DNA of 64,000 nucleotides, taken from assembly GCF_018691265.1 (NCBI RefSeq), contig NW_024881300.1, positions 5,210,546-5,274,545 on the forward strand. Direction: 5' to 3'. Positions within the stretch are counted from its first letter, which is position 1. The number at the start of each line of letters is the position of its first letter. The notes beneath the pieces are model-generated. The model ran no database searches and was not told the DNA's origin. It saw only the letters and a program-made list of their open reading frames with translations. The translations under genes and the position numbers were made by a program. Shown one piece after another: positions 26,460 to 39,300 of this stretch. Origin of the DNA: Tyto alba. Lineage: Eukaryota > Chordata > Aves > Strigiformes > Tytonidae.

Positions 26460-29017
26460 AACTCTACTTAAGAAAATAAGTCAATTTCAAACTTGGATTT
26501 TTTTGTTAAATCAGTGTGTCAAACAGTGGATGTTCAAAGTGTAAACTTCTCATTTTTCTTTTCATAGTTGGTTACAGCGAGATGGTGACTGCGAATGTTT
26601 GTAAGGCAACATTCATAGACATATTTATACAAGGCATGTGTTCACCGTTTGTCATCACTGTCACAGAACATGATTTCCCAGGTCAGAAAATTGACTTCAA
26701 AGCTTGACCCTGAAGATTTGACTTGCCTGTTTGCTTATTCTGGTTCAAGATGTGATGTCAAAAGCTGTCCTATTAGTGGCACCTTTTCACATTTAGTTTG
26801 CTCAGGTTGATAATAATGATACTGGAAGGACCGCATTTTGATGTTGAAAGAGATAGGGGAAGGAGCACTACTGAAATTGATGGTGTTGACAGTAGGAGGT
26901 GAGATTGGGAAAAGATATATTAAAATGTGGATATTACTTTAAATGACAGCATTCCTTTGTTAAAATGCTATACATCATCGTGCAATTAATTTTATTAGTG
27001 TATCCTGTTCCTAAATTAAGTTGTGGTTTTTTCTTAATAGGCACTGTTTATATACCAGTTACAAGTATATATATGTATGGTTTGAATGCGATTTAAAAAG
27101 TGGATTAATTAGAATACACTGATTAGATTGCACCATGTTTCTTCTAATTATTCATTTTAGTACTGAATTGTGATATGCAGAAGTTCATTGTTTCTAAAGT
27201 CTATTTGCTTTAGAAATAGGCTAGTATAATTTTATCTCCAGCTCTCAAAATCAGAACTGCTATCATTCATTTCCTGGTTATGTTAGTGTGGCATTGTTAC
27301 AAGTTGCTGGATATACAGAACAGTCTGTCAGAATCCAGGGATCTTGAAGAATAAACATTTTTTAAATTACATTATTGAAACACTTAACAAGAAGACACTT
27401 GTGACAGGATAAATGTCAGATTAATAACTTAATGCTCGCAACTGAGTATCCTGGGTTTTAACTAATGGTTAACTGTTTATTGATCTACCTTGTGACATCA
27501 AAGTACAGAAATACTGCGATATTCTTTATTTTTAAAAAAGGAAATGAAATATCATGCAGTATAACATCTACATCGGTGTTGGTTTCCATAGCATGCTGAT
27601 AGCATGACATGGTTGAATCCACTAGTGTTGTTTGTTGCTAGTAAAGTTAAAATAGACGAGCTTCCCATTTTAGCACTCTCATAACAATTACTTTATATAA
27701 GGTCATATTCTCAGAGTTTCCAGGATACTTAGCTGGCACAGACCACAGTGGAATGTAAAGTAGCCAGTGTGTAAGGTCACTCACAGAGGAGAATCACAAC
27801 CATGAGCATTGCTTAGAGTGTGCACTTCATCAGCCCTTGAATTCCTATATTGTATATAAACAACAGGTTTGACTTGTCAATTTAGAATACTTACTATTAA
27901 TAATTTAATTTCCTATGTTTGCTTGCTTTTTATAATTTTACAGTGACTTTTACATTTTTATGTATTTACCTTATTGTTTTCTTTCATCTCACCATTTTTG
28001 CTGGTCCAAAATCCCCATTCCATTAAGATCCAGGATTTTTAGAGTTGTCCATGTCTTCCCTGAGTGTTTGTCGGTGCTGAGGCACTGTCAGGGAACAAGT
28101 GAAGTTGCCTCTCTGTGCACAGTGCTTTCTTGGTATTTCCTTAGGTGTGGTGCAGTCTGGCTAGAGACAGTGCTGCTCTTGGGGGGGTCTGCAAGCTTCT
28201 AAGCGTCATAATTGTAATTTCAGTTTTAGGAATTAAGCTGTATTGATTTTTAGTTTTTTTGGTCTTTTTGTTTCTTTAATCCTGTGGCAACTATTCTGAT
28301 GTTCAGATGGTTATTGATTACACTTTTTTGTGCTCTGTAGAATTTTAGTCCTAGAGTGCAACTAAAGAGCTCAATTTTAATGTTTTTTGTTATAGAGTAG
28401 CTATTTCAGAATACTGATACATGCCCAGCAGTAGGAAGAGCAGACAACTTTGGGCAGAATAGTCAACTTGGGAACATGGATGTAACTCTGGGCAATATTT
28501 ACATATCTGTATTTGTTTATGTCTGTGATCTGCAGAACCTGCATTTTCTGATAGTGTGCAATTGTCATTGTGCAAAGAAAATATAAAGCCAACCTATAGT
28601 AGCCCTGTAGAAACAGTAAAATTCTGCCAGCTTTACTTGGAAGTAGGTTGTGATCCCCCCCCAAAAAAAAAATATTTCAGTACATGAATATGGATTGCAC
28701 AACTGGACCTCATAGGCAAACATCATCAAACTGTTGGTAGGGTTTGATGGAATTAAATTTGACTAATGGTTTGTTTTTATTGATGTAGCTGCTTAGCCGA
28801 TGTAAAAATTATATAATCTAAATCAAGATAATTACTCAGGAATATGATACCTAAGGATGTTGTATGGTACTGATTTAGCTTTTGTGTATGTATACAAATT
28901 TAGATCTGCAAAATTCACTGAGAGGTCCCGAGTGCTTACATGCTGCATTTATTACATAAAAGCTTAGGTGAGACTAAATGACAGTCAATTCTCTTGAATA
29001 CATTCCTTAAAAAAAGG

Positions 29018-29055
29018 ACTGTTTGAGTAGGAATGTTACTCAAACCACAAACAGT
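29018..29055. other. Perfect-stem hairpin
   Basis: GTTTGAGTA at 29021-29029 and its exact complement TACTCAAAC at 29037-29045 form a 9-bp stem with a 7-base loop. A competing pairing exists between ACTGTTTG (29018-29025) and CAAACAGT (29048-29055). The stem is too short for a microRNA precursor. It may be a chance structure. Confidence 0.5.
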
Positions 29056-31708
29056 AAATACCCAATCTTCATATTCTTTGTTCCACCCATCCCTTTTCAA
29101 ATGAACAGAAGATTCTGACACCTTTCCAATGAAGACATGTTTAGAGGGAGGGAAAAGATGTAGAACTAAATTAGTAAAAAACCCTGTTAGGTGTGACACA
29201 CACACTTGTACACACAGTTGTAATTACAGAATTTTGTCATCAAGGAAAGTCACCTTGACTTTAAAATAAACAAGTCCTGAATAATATGCTAATTATGTTG
29301 CATCTCTTTGACTAAATGGTTGAATAAGTTTTTAAGCACGCCTCTTGCTTAAATAGTTCACATGAAGTTCTTTCTTACTTTTTTTTAACTCCCCATAAAC
29401 AGTGTTGGTTGGTCAAGTTGATCTCTTGTTTGAAATTCAATCAAGGGCATTAAAGTGTAAACCAGTTGGAAAAACAAAGAGCTTAGGGAAATCATTTGCT
29501 TAAACAACAACAAACAAGCACTGGTAATCTTCTTACAGAAATTAATGAAGGGAAAACCCCCTCAGCTTGGGTGGATAATGATCCTTAGCTATCATGTAAC
29601 AAGCCTGGAAGGTTTAGGGAGAAGGTGAAAATTAAGAAAGCTGGATTAAACTGAATTTCCAGAGGAACAAAAAGAAATTCAGGATAAAGATCAGTTCTCC
29701 CAATTTGAGATTGAAAAGTAGTTCTGAACTGGAAGGAGCTTAATCCTTTATGCAAATCTGGTTTAAAGTTAAGTTTTCATCTCAGAATGTTTTTTATTTC
29801 TACTGTATGGCTAATAAATTAGATACAAACAATTCAGACAGCTATCTTGTTAATAGTTGCTTTATGTAATGAAAGCTTTTTCATCAGGTAGAGCTATAAA
29901 ACTGGTAAATGTAAAAAAAAATGTTACCTTTATCTTCTCATGATTGTGTTTAAAGCTTATTCTTTACTAATTAATCTCTTCAAATTATTTAAGCACAAAA
30001 TTGAGATCTCTTCACATTAGAGCCTACCCCAGAGGATATTCATAAGGGACTTCCTGATAACTCAACAAAATTTAATTAGTTTTCTCAGTACCTGCATGTT
30101 TCTCTTTTAATAATGATAGGGAGCTACCTTAATTTCCACTAAGAAACTAAACTTCCATTTCAGTCAGTCCTCATTGAAACAAATAAGGTACTATTATGTC
30201 ATATACTTTTACTTATAAAATACTAATAGCTACTTCAGTAAAAGTTTTTAATTATCCTCTCTTTTTAATGTGGAAAAAAAGATCATTGAACATTGCAGTT
30301 AATTTTCCCTTCCTCTCTCTATCCACAAATACAAAAAAAAAAAAAGGTGTTCAAGTCGTCTTCTGTTTTTTCCCTTATATTAAGGCTCATCATTGCTCAA
30401 GGTTTATTTTAAATCAGTGGAAGTGCTGAAAAGCAAAGTGATGGAAATACATGTTTTGTAACTCTGCTAGGACAAGTAGAAAATTTTCTGTCAAAAGAGC
30501 ACATGCAAGCTTTACTAATTAAATAAAAAAGTGGTTATGTGGGGATCTGGGCTTTGTCTCTAGGTAGACCGTGGGGGAAGCCTGTTGGCAGTCCTCACCC
30601 ACCCTAAATTCAATCCTAATACAGTGGAAATTGTAGGTGAATGTTCATTTAGGCTCCAAGTCCACAAACATTTATAGACATACTCAAATTTGTGGGACTA
30701 TTTGCAGTGCATCAAGTTAACCACATATCTAGGCGTGCCTTTGCAGGATTGGAGCATTGCTTTTTCTAGTCATAAATAGCTCACCTGTTTTCAGAGGAAT
30801 GGTGACATCAGTATAAGAATTTCAGGACATCAGCTGGACAGGTCTGAAAGGTACTACACATGGTATGAAGCCTGCTGAAATATATTGCTTAATCTTGAGA
30901 GATGGGGGAGGAGGAGTTCAGGGGAAAACTGCCTTTAAAATCAGAGCAGTAATAATTACTTTAAGGGTTTGTACTGTGCTATCACCTTGCCATTAAGCCT
31001 GATGTCTCCTTTCACAGAATTTCTCCTGGCTTATTCTCAAATACATTTAAAATGTTAAGTAGTGTGAAGTCAATGAAGCTGGTAATACTTTAAAGTTCTT
31101 AGAGACGGATAGTTTTACATTTCAGTGTAGATTAGATCAGACTGAGCAGAAGTCACTTCATATGAAATATCTTCGAGTGTGTAATCTATTGATTTAATTT
31201 TGTAGCCTCAATCTAGAATTTAAGAAAGAAGACTAAAACGAGAAGTCCTTCACATTTATTTCATTGAATCTCTCTTCATGGCTTGTCAGTAATTCCCTAT
31301 ATAAATAGACAGGAAACTACACATTTTGAAAGCTTGAATAGCTGTCTGAAATACTCCAATTAAAATCTGTTTATTCCTGTTCTTTCTAAAGAACTTCCAA
31401 GAATATTAGAAGGAAGTTTTAAAATCATGCTTAAAATAATGATAATGTCAGTGTTTAGAGTTTCAGAAATAAAAGCCCATACTTGCCAGAGATTTGCCTT
31501 CAGATCTCTCAAGAAAAATAATATGCCTTCAACATAGCATTTTTAAGAAGCTGTTTCCCTTTCAACCATATTAATATAGAAACAGCATTATACTAAACCA
31601 TGTTTCTTTAAACTGGCATATTTACAGTCCTTATCTGGTCCCCATATCTATAACCCTGAGCACTTCCAAGTCTATAAGGCATTTACTCTCAGAATATCCC
31701 TTGTTTGA

Positions 31709-31955
31709 CAGTCAGGGAATTGGGGCACAGAGAGTCTCAAGTCCTGATCCTCAAAGATATTTAGATGCTTAATACACTTTTTAAAAAATATAGAAGCCTT
31801 ACTTATTTTCAGTGAGAGTTAAGAGTATAACAGGATTAGGTTTCTAAATGCATTTGAGTATCTTGACCTAAATGATCAAGAGATTCTCACAGAATAGGGA
31901 TTTGACTTGGGTTTCCCAAATCTTAGGCTTCATGTTTTAACTACTGGACCACTCT
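31709..31955 (-). repeat. MIR-type SINE split by a palindromic repeat
   Basis: The left flank (31709-31742, GGGAATTGGGGCACAGAGAG) and the right flank (31881-31955, GGGATTTGACTTGGGTTTCC, then TTTTAACTACTGGACCA) are two consecutive parts of a reversed MIR-type SINE: the 'gaggcacagagag' block and the tRNA-related end. Between them, 31743-31869 is a foldback: CCTCAAAGATATTTAGATGC on the left faces TTTCTAAATGCATTTGAGTA on the right. This inner part resembles an old reptile/bird palindromic repeat with 'tttaggcacctaa' arms. The layout suggests that the palindromic element went into an existing MIR. Both are old and diverged. Confidence 0.5.
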
Positions 31956-34900
31956 CTCCTCTAACAGTGCTCCTGCAGATTAATGCCCGAATCTTACTGC
32001 GGTGTAGATGGAATAGAGACATGAAATATGTTCATGGTCAGTGAGGCAAGTGTCCCTTGTACCCATAACATGACATACCTTGTATTTTCAAATTTGTTTC
32101 AGTGTCTAGCACCACTTAGACTTGAACCAAGAGGCCTCCAGCTATCCTAATAAATATGAATACATCCATCCAAATACTGGCTAGCCAAGTCTGTGTTTAG
32201 TGTCTCCTTTTTCTTGAAGCCCTAATCGTTTTGAAGGCAATGTGTGATTGGTGCAGGGTAGTCAAGGTCAAATGTCTCTTAAAACAAGAATGCTAATAAT
32301 TCGAAGATTTTTGGACTTAGCAGATGAGATAAATGTGGTAGCATCTGTTAATCTTAAAAGTTTTGTAGCACATCTGCGTATGATTTTTAGGTGCTGAGTA
32401 AAGTTAACCTGTAGCTTATTGTGATCCTCTTCAGCACTTGTGCTAGTAGTTACATCCCAAGAGAAACTGTGTGCAGAAAAGCAAAAATCTGCATTAAATG
32501 AAAAAATTCTGCATTAGAAATATGTATATATATAGGATCTCAGAACTGTTGTAATAAAATATCATTATTAGTACACTGAAAACCTAATATGCAATACTTT
32601 TTCTTTATGTACTATTGACTCTGGTTTTCAGCTTCACTCTTCAGAGGATCCTTATTTTAATGGATAAACAGCCCATTTTAGCTTTCAGACAAGTTTTGGA
32701 CTCAAGTAGGCTTGTTGATGTGACTCATGTCTGATTGCTGTTTACTCAGCTTTTATGCTAGTAGCTAAATATATTTGTTCAGCCCCTTCCTAATTTCTGT
32801 TTGCTAGCAGGATGGGGATCATAGTTGTGGCTCTCACCTGTCTGCTCTCATGAAAGACTCAGATTTTAGCTAGTCCTCAGAAGCTATAGTTTTACAGAGG
32901 ATATAATTAAGAAAGTAAAAATATGCTTATTTCAAATGTTAAATTACTAAAAGCAAATGCATATAATGGAACCTTAGATACCCATATGAAGCAACTGTTG
33001 TTGAACTCTACTTTCTAGGCTTGACCGTTGTCACATATGATACTCAGGTTACTGTCTGCAAATAACCCAAGCCAAAAAGAGGTTGACAGAGTGATTCTAA
33101 AGGAGTTCAAATGCAGTTCTTGGATGCCTCAGGCATGGTATGTGGAGCATAATGGCCAAATCTTAGATAGCTGATATTCAGGTAGCTGTTTCTGTGGGAG
33201 GAAGGTGTCTTGGACTTTTTTCTAAATCATCTTTTTTCTGACCTTTAACATATTTCTTGCTAAATGGTCTCATCTTACGCTGCTAGGATTGGACATCTTT
33301 TATGTCACCATAACTAGACAACAAGACTTATTGAAGTTGACCAAAGAACTTCTTGTAAATAGGTTTATTTGGCACTTTATTTGTTGACAAAGTTTGAGTT
33401 GCCTGTCTTACAAAGGAGAGATCTGTAGTGCATCCGTGGATCATCCAGCAGCCAAAGCTTACTGATAAGTGGGGAATGTTGGCTGTTATGATACAGTGAA
33501 TGTTTTCATACTCATTTTACTGAATCTACAAAGCACAAGGAGGGCTTGGCTTTGAGGAACAATCCCAGTACTCAGGAGGTAGACCTCAGCATCTAAAAAT
33601 AAGAGTAGCAGCAAGTAATCATCTAACCTACATAAATGTTGTCTGTGCTAGTGGCTCAAACTTGGGAGGAGCTATAATCATTAAGGACAATTTGGTAGGT
33701 TCTGCTTCAGACTGTGAGGCTCTTACCGAAAGGCCTCAGGCTTTCTATAAGAAACTTCTGTCTAGTTGAGCAGGAATTCTTGGGTGATTTCTGAAGGTGC
33801 CTATAATGTTCTAACTGCCAGTGTTTTGGCTGGTTCCCGTTTAATGCTATGTTTTGCATGCTACTCTACGTGGGAGCTTTCCTAAGTTCATTACTCTGGC
33901 TGAGAAGAAGATCAATCTGGAAGGAATACTCTAAATCTGATGTTGCTTTGTGGTCAGGTAGAGCTGTATTATGGACCAAAGAGGGACAAAATTTAAATAA
34001 AAGGTCTTTCACTTCTGCTTTCTCACTGCTGTCTGAGCAGCTTATTGCAGAACTGAGAAAGCATCATCATAATAGTATATTGCTATAGGCAAAATTCTTC
34101 TGTGGGACTTTAAATTGTTCCTGGGCACTTATGGAATCTAGATATCTTTCTGTAAATCATGACCAGTGCCGTGATCTTTGAGTAAAAAGCCAATAAACAG
34201 TAAAAAAAGACTAATACGTATATGCTTTTGGTGTAATTGTAACCTGTAATTATTCCAATTTTACAGATGGGAGAACTGAGGCACAGAAAATTACATGTGT
34301 CATGTGAGATAACGCAAGGATTTAGCAACAAAATTGCTCGTTTCTGCTCCTGTAAGCTGTAAGAAAGCTGCCCTACTTTTCTGCTTTGTTCATAATAATA
34401 CATATATGATCACTCAAATATTTTCCTAGCATGAATCTCATGTTGTTTTAAGCTTCTTTCATACCTTTATTATCCACTTAAAGGTAGTTAAAAATCACCT
34501 GAATTCTGTGTATACTGCAAATCCATCCTTTGAGAGGAAGTTTTGAAATATATCTCTGATTTTTATTTAAAATATAGTTGTCAGTTAATTTACTTTCACA
34601 TTTAATAACCTATACTATGCATAACTATGATTGCAGACTGTAACCTCAATTTTTCACATTTATGGGCTTTCTTGTATATTAATTTAATGAAAAGTAAAGA
34701 TTGGGCAGTTGCATGTAAAACTTCATAAATAATAGTGCTTGAGGCTGCTGCCTGAGTTGTGAAAGAAACACTGTTTTTCTCCTATGACATGAAGCTTTAA
34801 GGACTTTATGTCCTGATCAAGAAGGAATGCTTTAATAAGCATCCATGTTAGAGGGTTTGTGCTGTGTAAGCTTGGTACAGACCATATGGGCAAAAAGGCA

Positions 34901-36499
34901 CATTGTGTGGCGACAATTGCCCTGCTTGTCATCCCCAATCATACTTGCTCTAATCCTTGTTTTAATTTACTCTGCTTGTACAGCACCAATCCTGCCAGTG
35001 CGGTCCTTAGGGTCCCTTCATTCCTGCCATTTATGACAAGGAATATGCAAAGGCACAATTATTCATCCACTAAGGTGACAGAGAAGGGCTCTGCTTGGGA
35101 ATATGTTCCCAGACTTGCAGCATCATAATGTCAGTTGTTAAAGCACTTTGCAGTTGCAAACAATTCTTGAGAGACTTTTTTTTTTTTTTAATATAAATAT
35201 TTTTGAGCACAGAAGTGATAAGACTAAATGAATCCTTATTGATTAAGAAGTGAAATGCTGGAAAGTTTTTATACATAACGTTCTCCACACTTTGCTTTTT
35301 ATTGAATTGGGATGTTTTTTGTCTTTCATCCTCCATTTAATTATTGTGCTCTTATCATTTGTTTAACTTCAGACAAAGGATAGTATGTTGAGCCACCCTT
35401 ACTAAGTCTTACAGATTGTATATTGTTTATATTCTGCTGTACACCACATTCCTAAATGGACAAAAAAAAAAAAAAAGCCAACAAAAAACCTTCAAGTGTA
35501 GCATTCAGCCTCTCAAGTCCATGATGTATTTCATTTGCTACGGTCAGAGCAATTTTAACAATGCCTTTCATTTTCTTATAGCCCAAAATGATTTTCTTTC
35601 TGTGAGGCCATTCTCCAAAACTTCTCTTCCCCTTTCAGAGTATCATTTGCAATTTAAAGCTAACCTGGTGAGTGTACTCACAATAGGCTTGCCCATAAAA
35701 TGGTTCAAGGCCTGCCTGCATGCCTAATGAGGTTGATGTTGAGCTATTTAGCTCTTTGTCCTTCCATAATATCTACTTAATGCAGTTCAATGGGAGTGGA
35801 TTGTTAGAAGCATTAAAGATTCTATTAAGTCTTTACTAAAGCCACTCTATTCTAGTCCAGCTGTATAGTGGCAAGAGCATTAAATTTGAAAATGTAGTGG
35901 GAACAAGGGGCCTGAAAAAGCACCTATAAAAAAAGGACAAATTTCCTAACGAAGTAAGACCACACTCAATTTAAGACCTGTTACTTTTGTATCTAGATCT
36001 AAAGAGTTTCTCAATGTGCATCTCACAGTGTTGTGAATTAACTCTAGTTTCCCTTAATGGATGAACAAGGTACAGTTTTAGATCTTTATTCATTTCCAAA
36101 GCAGATAAGTAGGTTTTTGCTTCACCACACTATTGAAAACAAATAACATTATAATTTTAATCTCAGAGAAACTACCAAATTCTTGCAAAGGCCTCTTTTC
36201 AGATAACATTTAAATGCAATGTATTTTCCCATTTGCTTAGACACTGTAAGGAGATTGGTCTGCAACATGAATTCAGAAATCCATGCACTTTGGGGGAAGA
36301 TAAACAACACTTCTGACAAAAAAATATTCATTCAACACATTGTTTTCCTGAAGGGATTGTTTTTTATCAGGCCTGTATGGTGCTAGCCACCAGCACTGAG
36401 AAGAGGGAAGAAAAAAAAAAAAAAACAAAAAAAAAAAAAGAGAAGGGGTAGAATGGCCAGGATTTCACACAGTTGGCATTGACTTGGCTTGAAGAGGCA
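31956..36499. other. Non-coding, AT-rich unique sequence with one SINE relic
   Basis: Apart from the MIR relic at 34242-34331 nothing was recognised. Poly-T (35178-35190) and A-rich (36409-36440) runs are low-complexity sequence. No retroposed gene body adjoins the A-rich run. Confidence 0.55.
34242..34331 (-). repeat. MIR SINE remnant
   Basis: The core reads TTATTCCAATTTTACAGATG followed by GGAGAACTGAGGCACAGAAA, close to the reverse complement of the MIR consensus in its most conserved part. The following CATGTGAGATAACGCAAGGA aligns loosely with the next MIR block. Flanks are decayed. The match of about 45 bases is well beyond chance. Confidence 0.7.
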
Positions 36500-37300
36500 A
36501 GCACTAAGCTGTCTTTTCAACCATAGTAAAAACCCTCCATCTGGCCACCCTAAAACTCTGTTAGCTTGTTCAACTCGCTGTCGGCTGATTGGGCTTTGTG
36601 AAGCAGAAGTAACAACATCAATAGTATAAACCCTTGCCACTTGAGAGTATTACATTTCATTTCATGCTTGACTTAATCAAAACTGGGGAAATGAAATTTA
36701 CACCTTTTTGATGTTCTTTTCCCTGCTGTTTAAGGAGAAGAATCTTAACCCATTTGATCTTCACATGCACCCAGTAAATGACCAAATATGCCAAGCTGCC
36801 AAAAGCAGACGGCTGCCAGTTGCCAGTTTATGTCAGGTCACTGTGAGAGAGCTTAATGCAGAAGGGTCTTGAGTTTCATACCAAATACCTCAATTTGCAG
36901 TATGGTATTTTGGTTGCAGTGTCAACAATTTAGCTCCCCTCCCTATTAATATTAAACTATTATAAAGAAAGCAAAAATGTCATTTTTACTGGAGGGAAAT
37001 ATGTTAGCAAGCGGCTGTTGCATGACAGAGTCAGGAGAGAGTGACAGAGATGAAATGAAGCTGGGTTTGAATTGCTTCTTCAAACCCTTGACATTTGTTC
37101 CTTTCTTTTCTGGCTCTGATCTACACGTTATACATAGTTGTTGTTGTTGTTGTTTTTCCTGCTAATAACAAGACAGTGCAGTGCTGGATTAGAGATTGAA
37201 TGAGTGAAAAATGGGACTGGTGATAACATTTTCCCTGTGCCTGGGGGGAGGCTCATTAAACAGGAGATCAGATCGCTACCAAAATACGTACATACACAAA
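36500..37300. promoter_or_regulatory. Candidate conserved noncoding region
   Basis: Unique sequence of mixed composition without interspersed repeats runs up to the GC-rich block at 37340-38285. A (GTT)6-type run lies at 37137-37154. No frame is convincing. The segment has the texture of a conserved enhancer cluster; this is inference and needs alignment. Confidence 0.3.
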
Positions 37301-38030
37301 ATCAACAACTAACGAAGTTCTCTCTTGCAACTTGCTGATGGAAAAAGCTTTTAATTCAGTGAACGTGGGCCTGGAAGGAGGTTTTGCTGCTCTCCTTGCT
37401 GCCGAGTTTCAGCGTGTTGCTTGGACTTCACGACCAACCCACAGCTGTGGGGTGAGTTGGTGAGTTCGTCACCACCTGCGCTGGGGTGGACCCACACGGA
37501 AAAACAAACAAGCACAGCACAACATAACACAACAGGTTTCTGCCTTCCCAGCCTCCATCCTGCTCTCTTAAAAGACCTTTTGCCTTTTGTCAAGGGCCCT
37601 CGTTTATGACTTGATGAAAACATTTGTAATAGATCATCAAATACTGATACATTCTGAGGGACAATATCCCATTTGTTAAATATAAATTAACATTAACACA
37701 GATCCCCTGTCGCAAAAAGGCGAAGGGTTTTGACACCTTTTCAGCAGGACAGGCCGGGCCCCAGCAAAGAAAGCCAAGGGCCTGTAAAGGAACTTGTCCC
37801 GAATGGTGATCCTCGCAGCTCTTGTGTGACAAGGTACATAGTTTCTATTCAGGAACAGGCAGATTATCGGTTACTATAGTTTCCCTAATGCTCAAATGGA
37901 GCTAAGGCCTAAGCTGAACAGAATAGGTTAAAAGGTGCCGATGTTTGGGCCTGCGAAACCACATGTTGAGAGTCAGAGACCAAACAAAACAAAGAGCACA
38001 TCTCTCTGGTCTTTGATGTCTTCTCTGAGG

Positions 38031-38285
38031 GATGCGGAGTGAGAAAAATGCAGGCGTGCCCCCGCGCCCAGCGGCCCGGCCGGGCGGGACAATGCGCCGG
38101 TGTGGGAGCACAAGGCGCCACGGGTAGTCGGTGCGCCCGGATCCTCCGCCACGGCGGCGGGGTGTTCCTAGGGGCGGGCGATGGGAGACTGCCACGGCCC
38201 GTCGCGGAAAATCCTTGTAACCGCACACCTTTATTCGCCCTTTTTTGCCCCCTGCAAGACACGCGCTGTGGTCTCAAACACAAAC
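38031..38285. promoter_or_regulatory. Small CpG-rich island
   Basis: About 250 bases have a high density of CpG, including CGGCCCGGCCGGGCGGG-type words near 38071, and sit in AT-rich DNA. The frames seen on both strands (37902-38283 minus, 38039-38302 plus) overlap and are Arg, Pro and Gly rich, as GC content alone would produce. The island is shorter than the one at 11455 and may be a promoter, an enhancer-type island or a decaying one. The sequence from about 37340 on is also richer in GC than the rest of the window. Confidence 0.6.
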
Positions 38286-39089
38286 TAACTCAGGACTGTT
38301 GAAGTACTAAGTTTAACTAGACTTAATTTTCTGTTTTCTGCATGTGTTTCCTTTTAGTCCTTTAGTATTCTGTTTGTGTTGTGTGCTTTAAAACTCTTTA
38401 TAGCGCTTCAGCTAACAGCTTTTTATTTCACTGCTTGCCTCAGTGTCTGCCTTGAATCTGCCGTGGAGCTGGTGCAACGGCTGCTCTGTGCTTCTTGCAT
38501 GAATCACTGATTCTGCTCTTTTTTTCATTTCGGAGTGTACAGGGTTTTCAAACAATTCATATTCACCATAAAAATGTTCCATGTAGGATATCCCCTGATA
38601 GCACAAGCAATGCTTTTACATTTTTCATAAGCAGGATTAAAATACCCACTACGTGCGTTCATGATGTAGGTTTCTCCATTCTGTTGAAACTCAGTTTAGT
38701 ATTTTAATTTTTTATTAAAACTCTTGTAAGCAAGATAAATGAGCATCGGCACTAAAGGGAGACTTCCAGCTTTGATAGGTTATATTGCCACAATGTACTG
38801 CTGCTCTTTAAGTATTCCAGCACTCAAGATCCAAGTATTATGCAAAGTAAAATTAATCAGCACCTGCATCTTTTAAAATAATAGAATTAATGAATTCTAA
38901 AGTTTTATCAGCGTTATTGTAATTCTGATTGTCGTTCGTTCTTTATACCATTATAGAAAAATATCTAATTGTAACAACTGTATTCCTATAGTGAACATAT
39001 TACTTGAATTCAAACCCTAACAATGGCAATAGGATAACTGTCCTTGAATTTGAGCCTTTTGTGATACATCAATAGGCTTACAATGTGCT

Positions 39090-39300
39090 GAATTAGCAGG
39101 CATATTAATGGGCAGATGCAGCACCAGCCCATTCTTTTTACCCAAATCTTCTTATGCAAATACCCCATGAATCCAGTTCAAAGAGCTAGCTTTAAAATGA
39201 GCTTCTACACACATTCAGATGGGTCCTTTCACAACTGGCAATGGGACTTAGATAGAAAGTGACATGAGAAAAGTTTAGACACTTGTTTTTATAACTGAAC
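39090..39300. promoter_or_regulatory. Candidate noncoding element with a perfect POU octamer
   Basis: The octamer ATGCAAAT is exact at 39154-39161, within non-repetitive sequence that also holds a GAGCTAGC word and ATTA words. An exact 8-mer is expected by chance a few times in 64 kb of AT-rich sequence, so the call depends on conservation that I cannot test. Confidence 0.25.

Larger units (their letters stand above)
22201..31708. other. Long non-coding, AT-rich stretch
   Basis: No exons, RNA genes or clear transposons were recognised in about 9.5 kb. It holds one G/T simple tract (26421-26459) and one perfect-stem hairpin (29018-29055), both listed separately. A short CCCCCGCCCC-rich patch occurs near 24847-24870. 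Confidence 0.55.

Noticed and set aside
36409..36440. A-rich run as the tail of a processed pseudogene
   Set aside because: No gene-like or SINE body lies beside it and no target-site duplication was seen.
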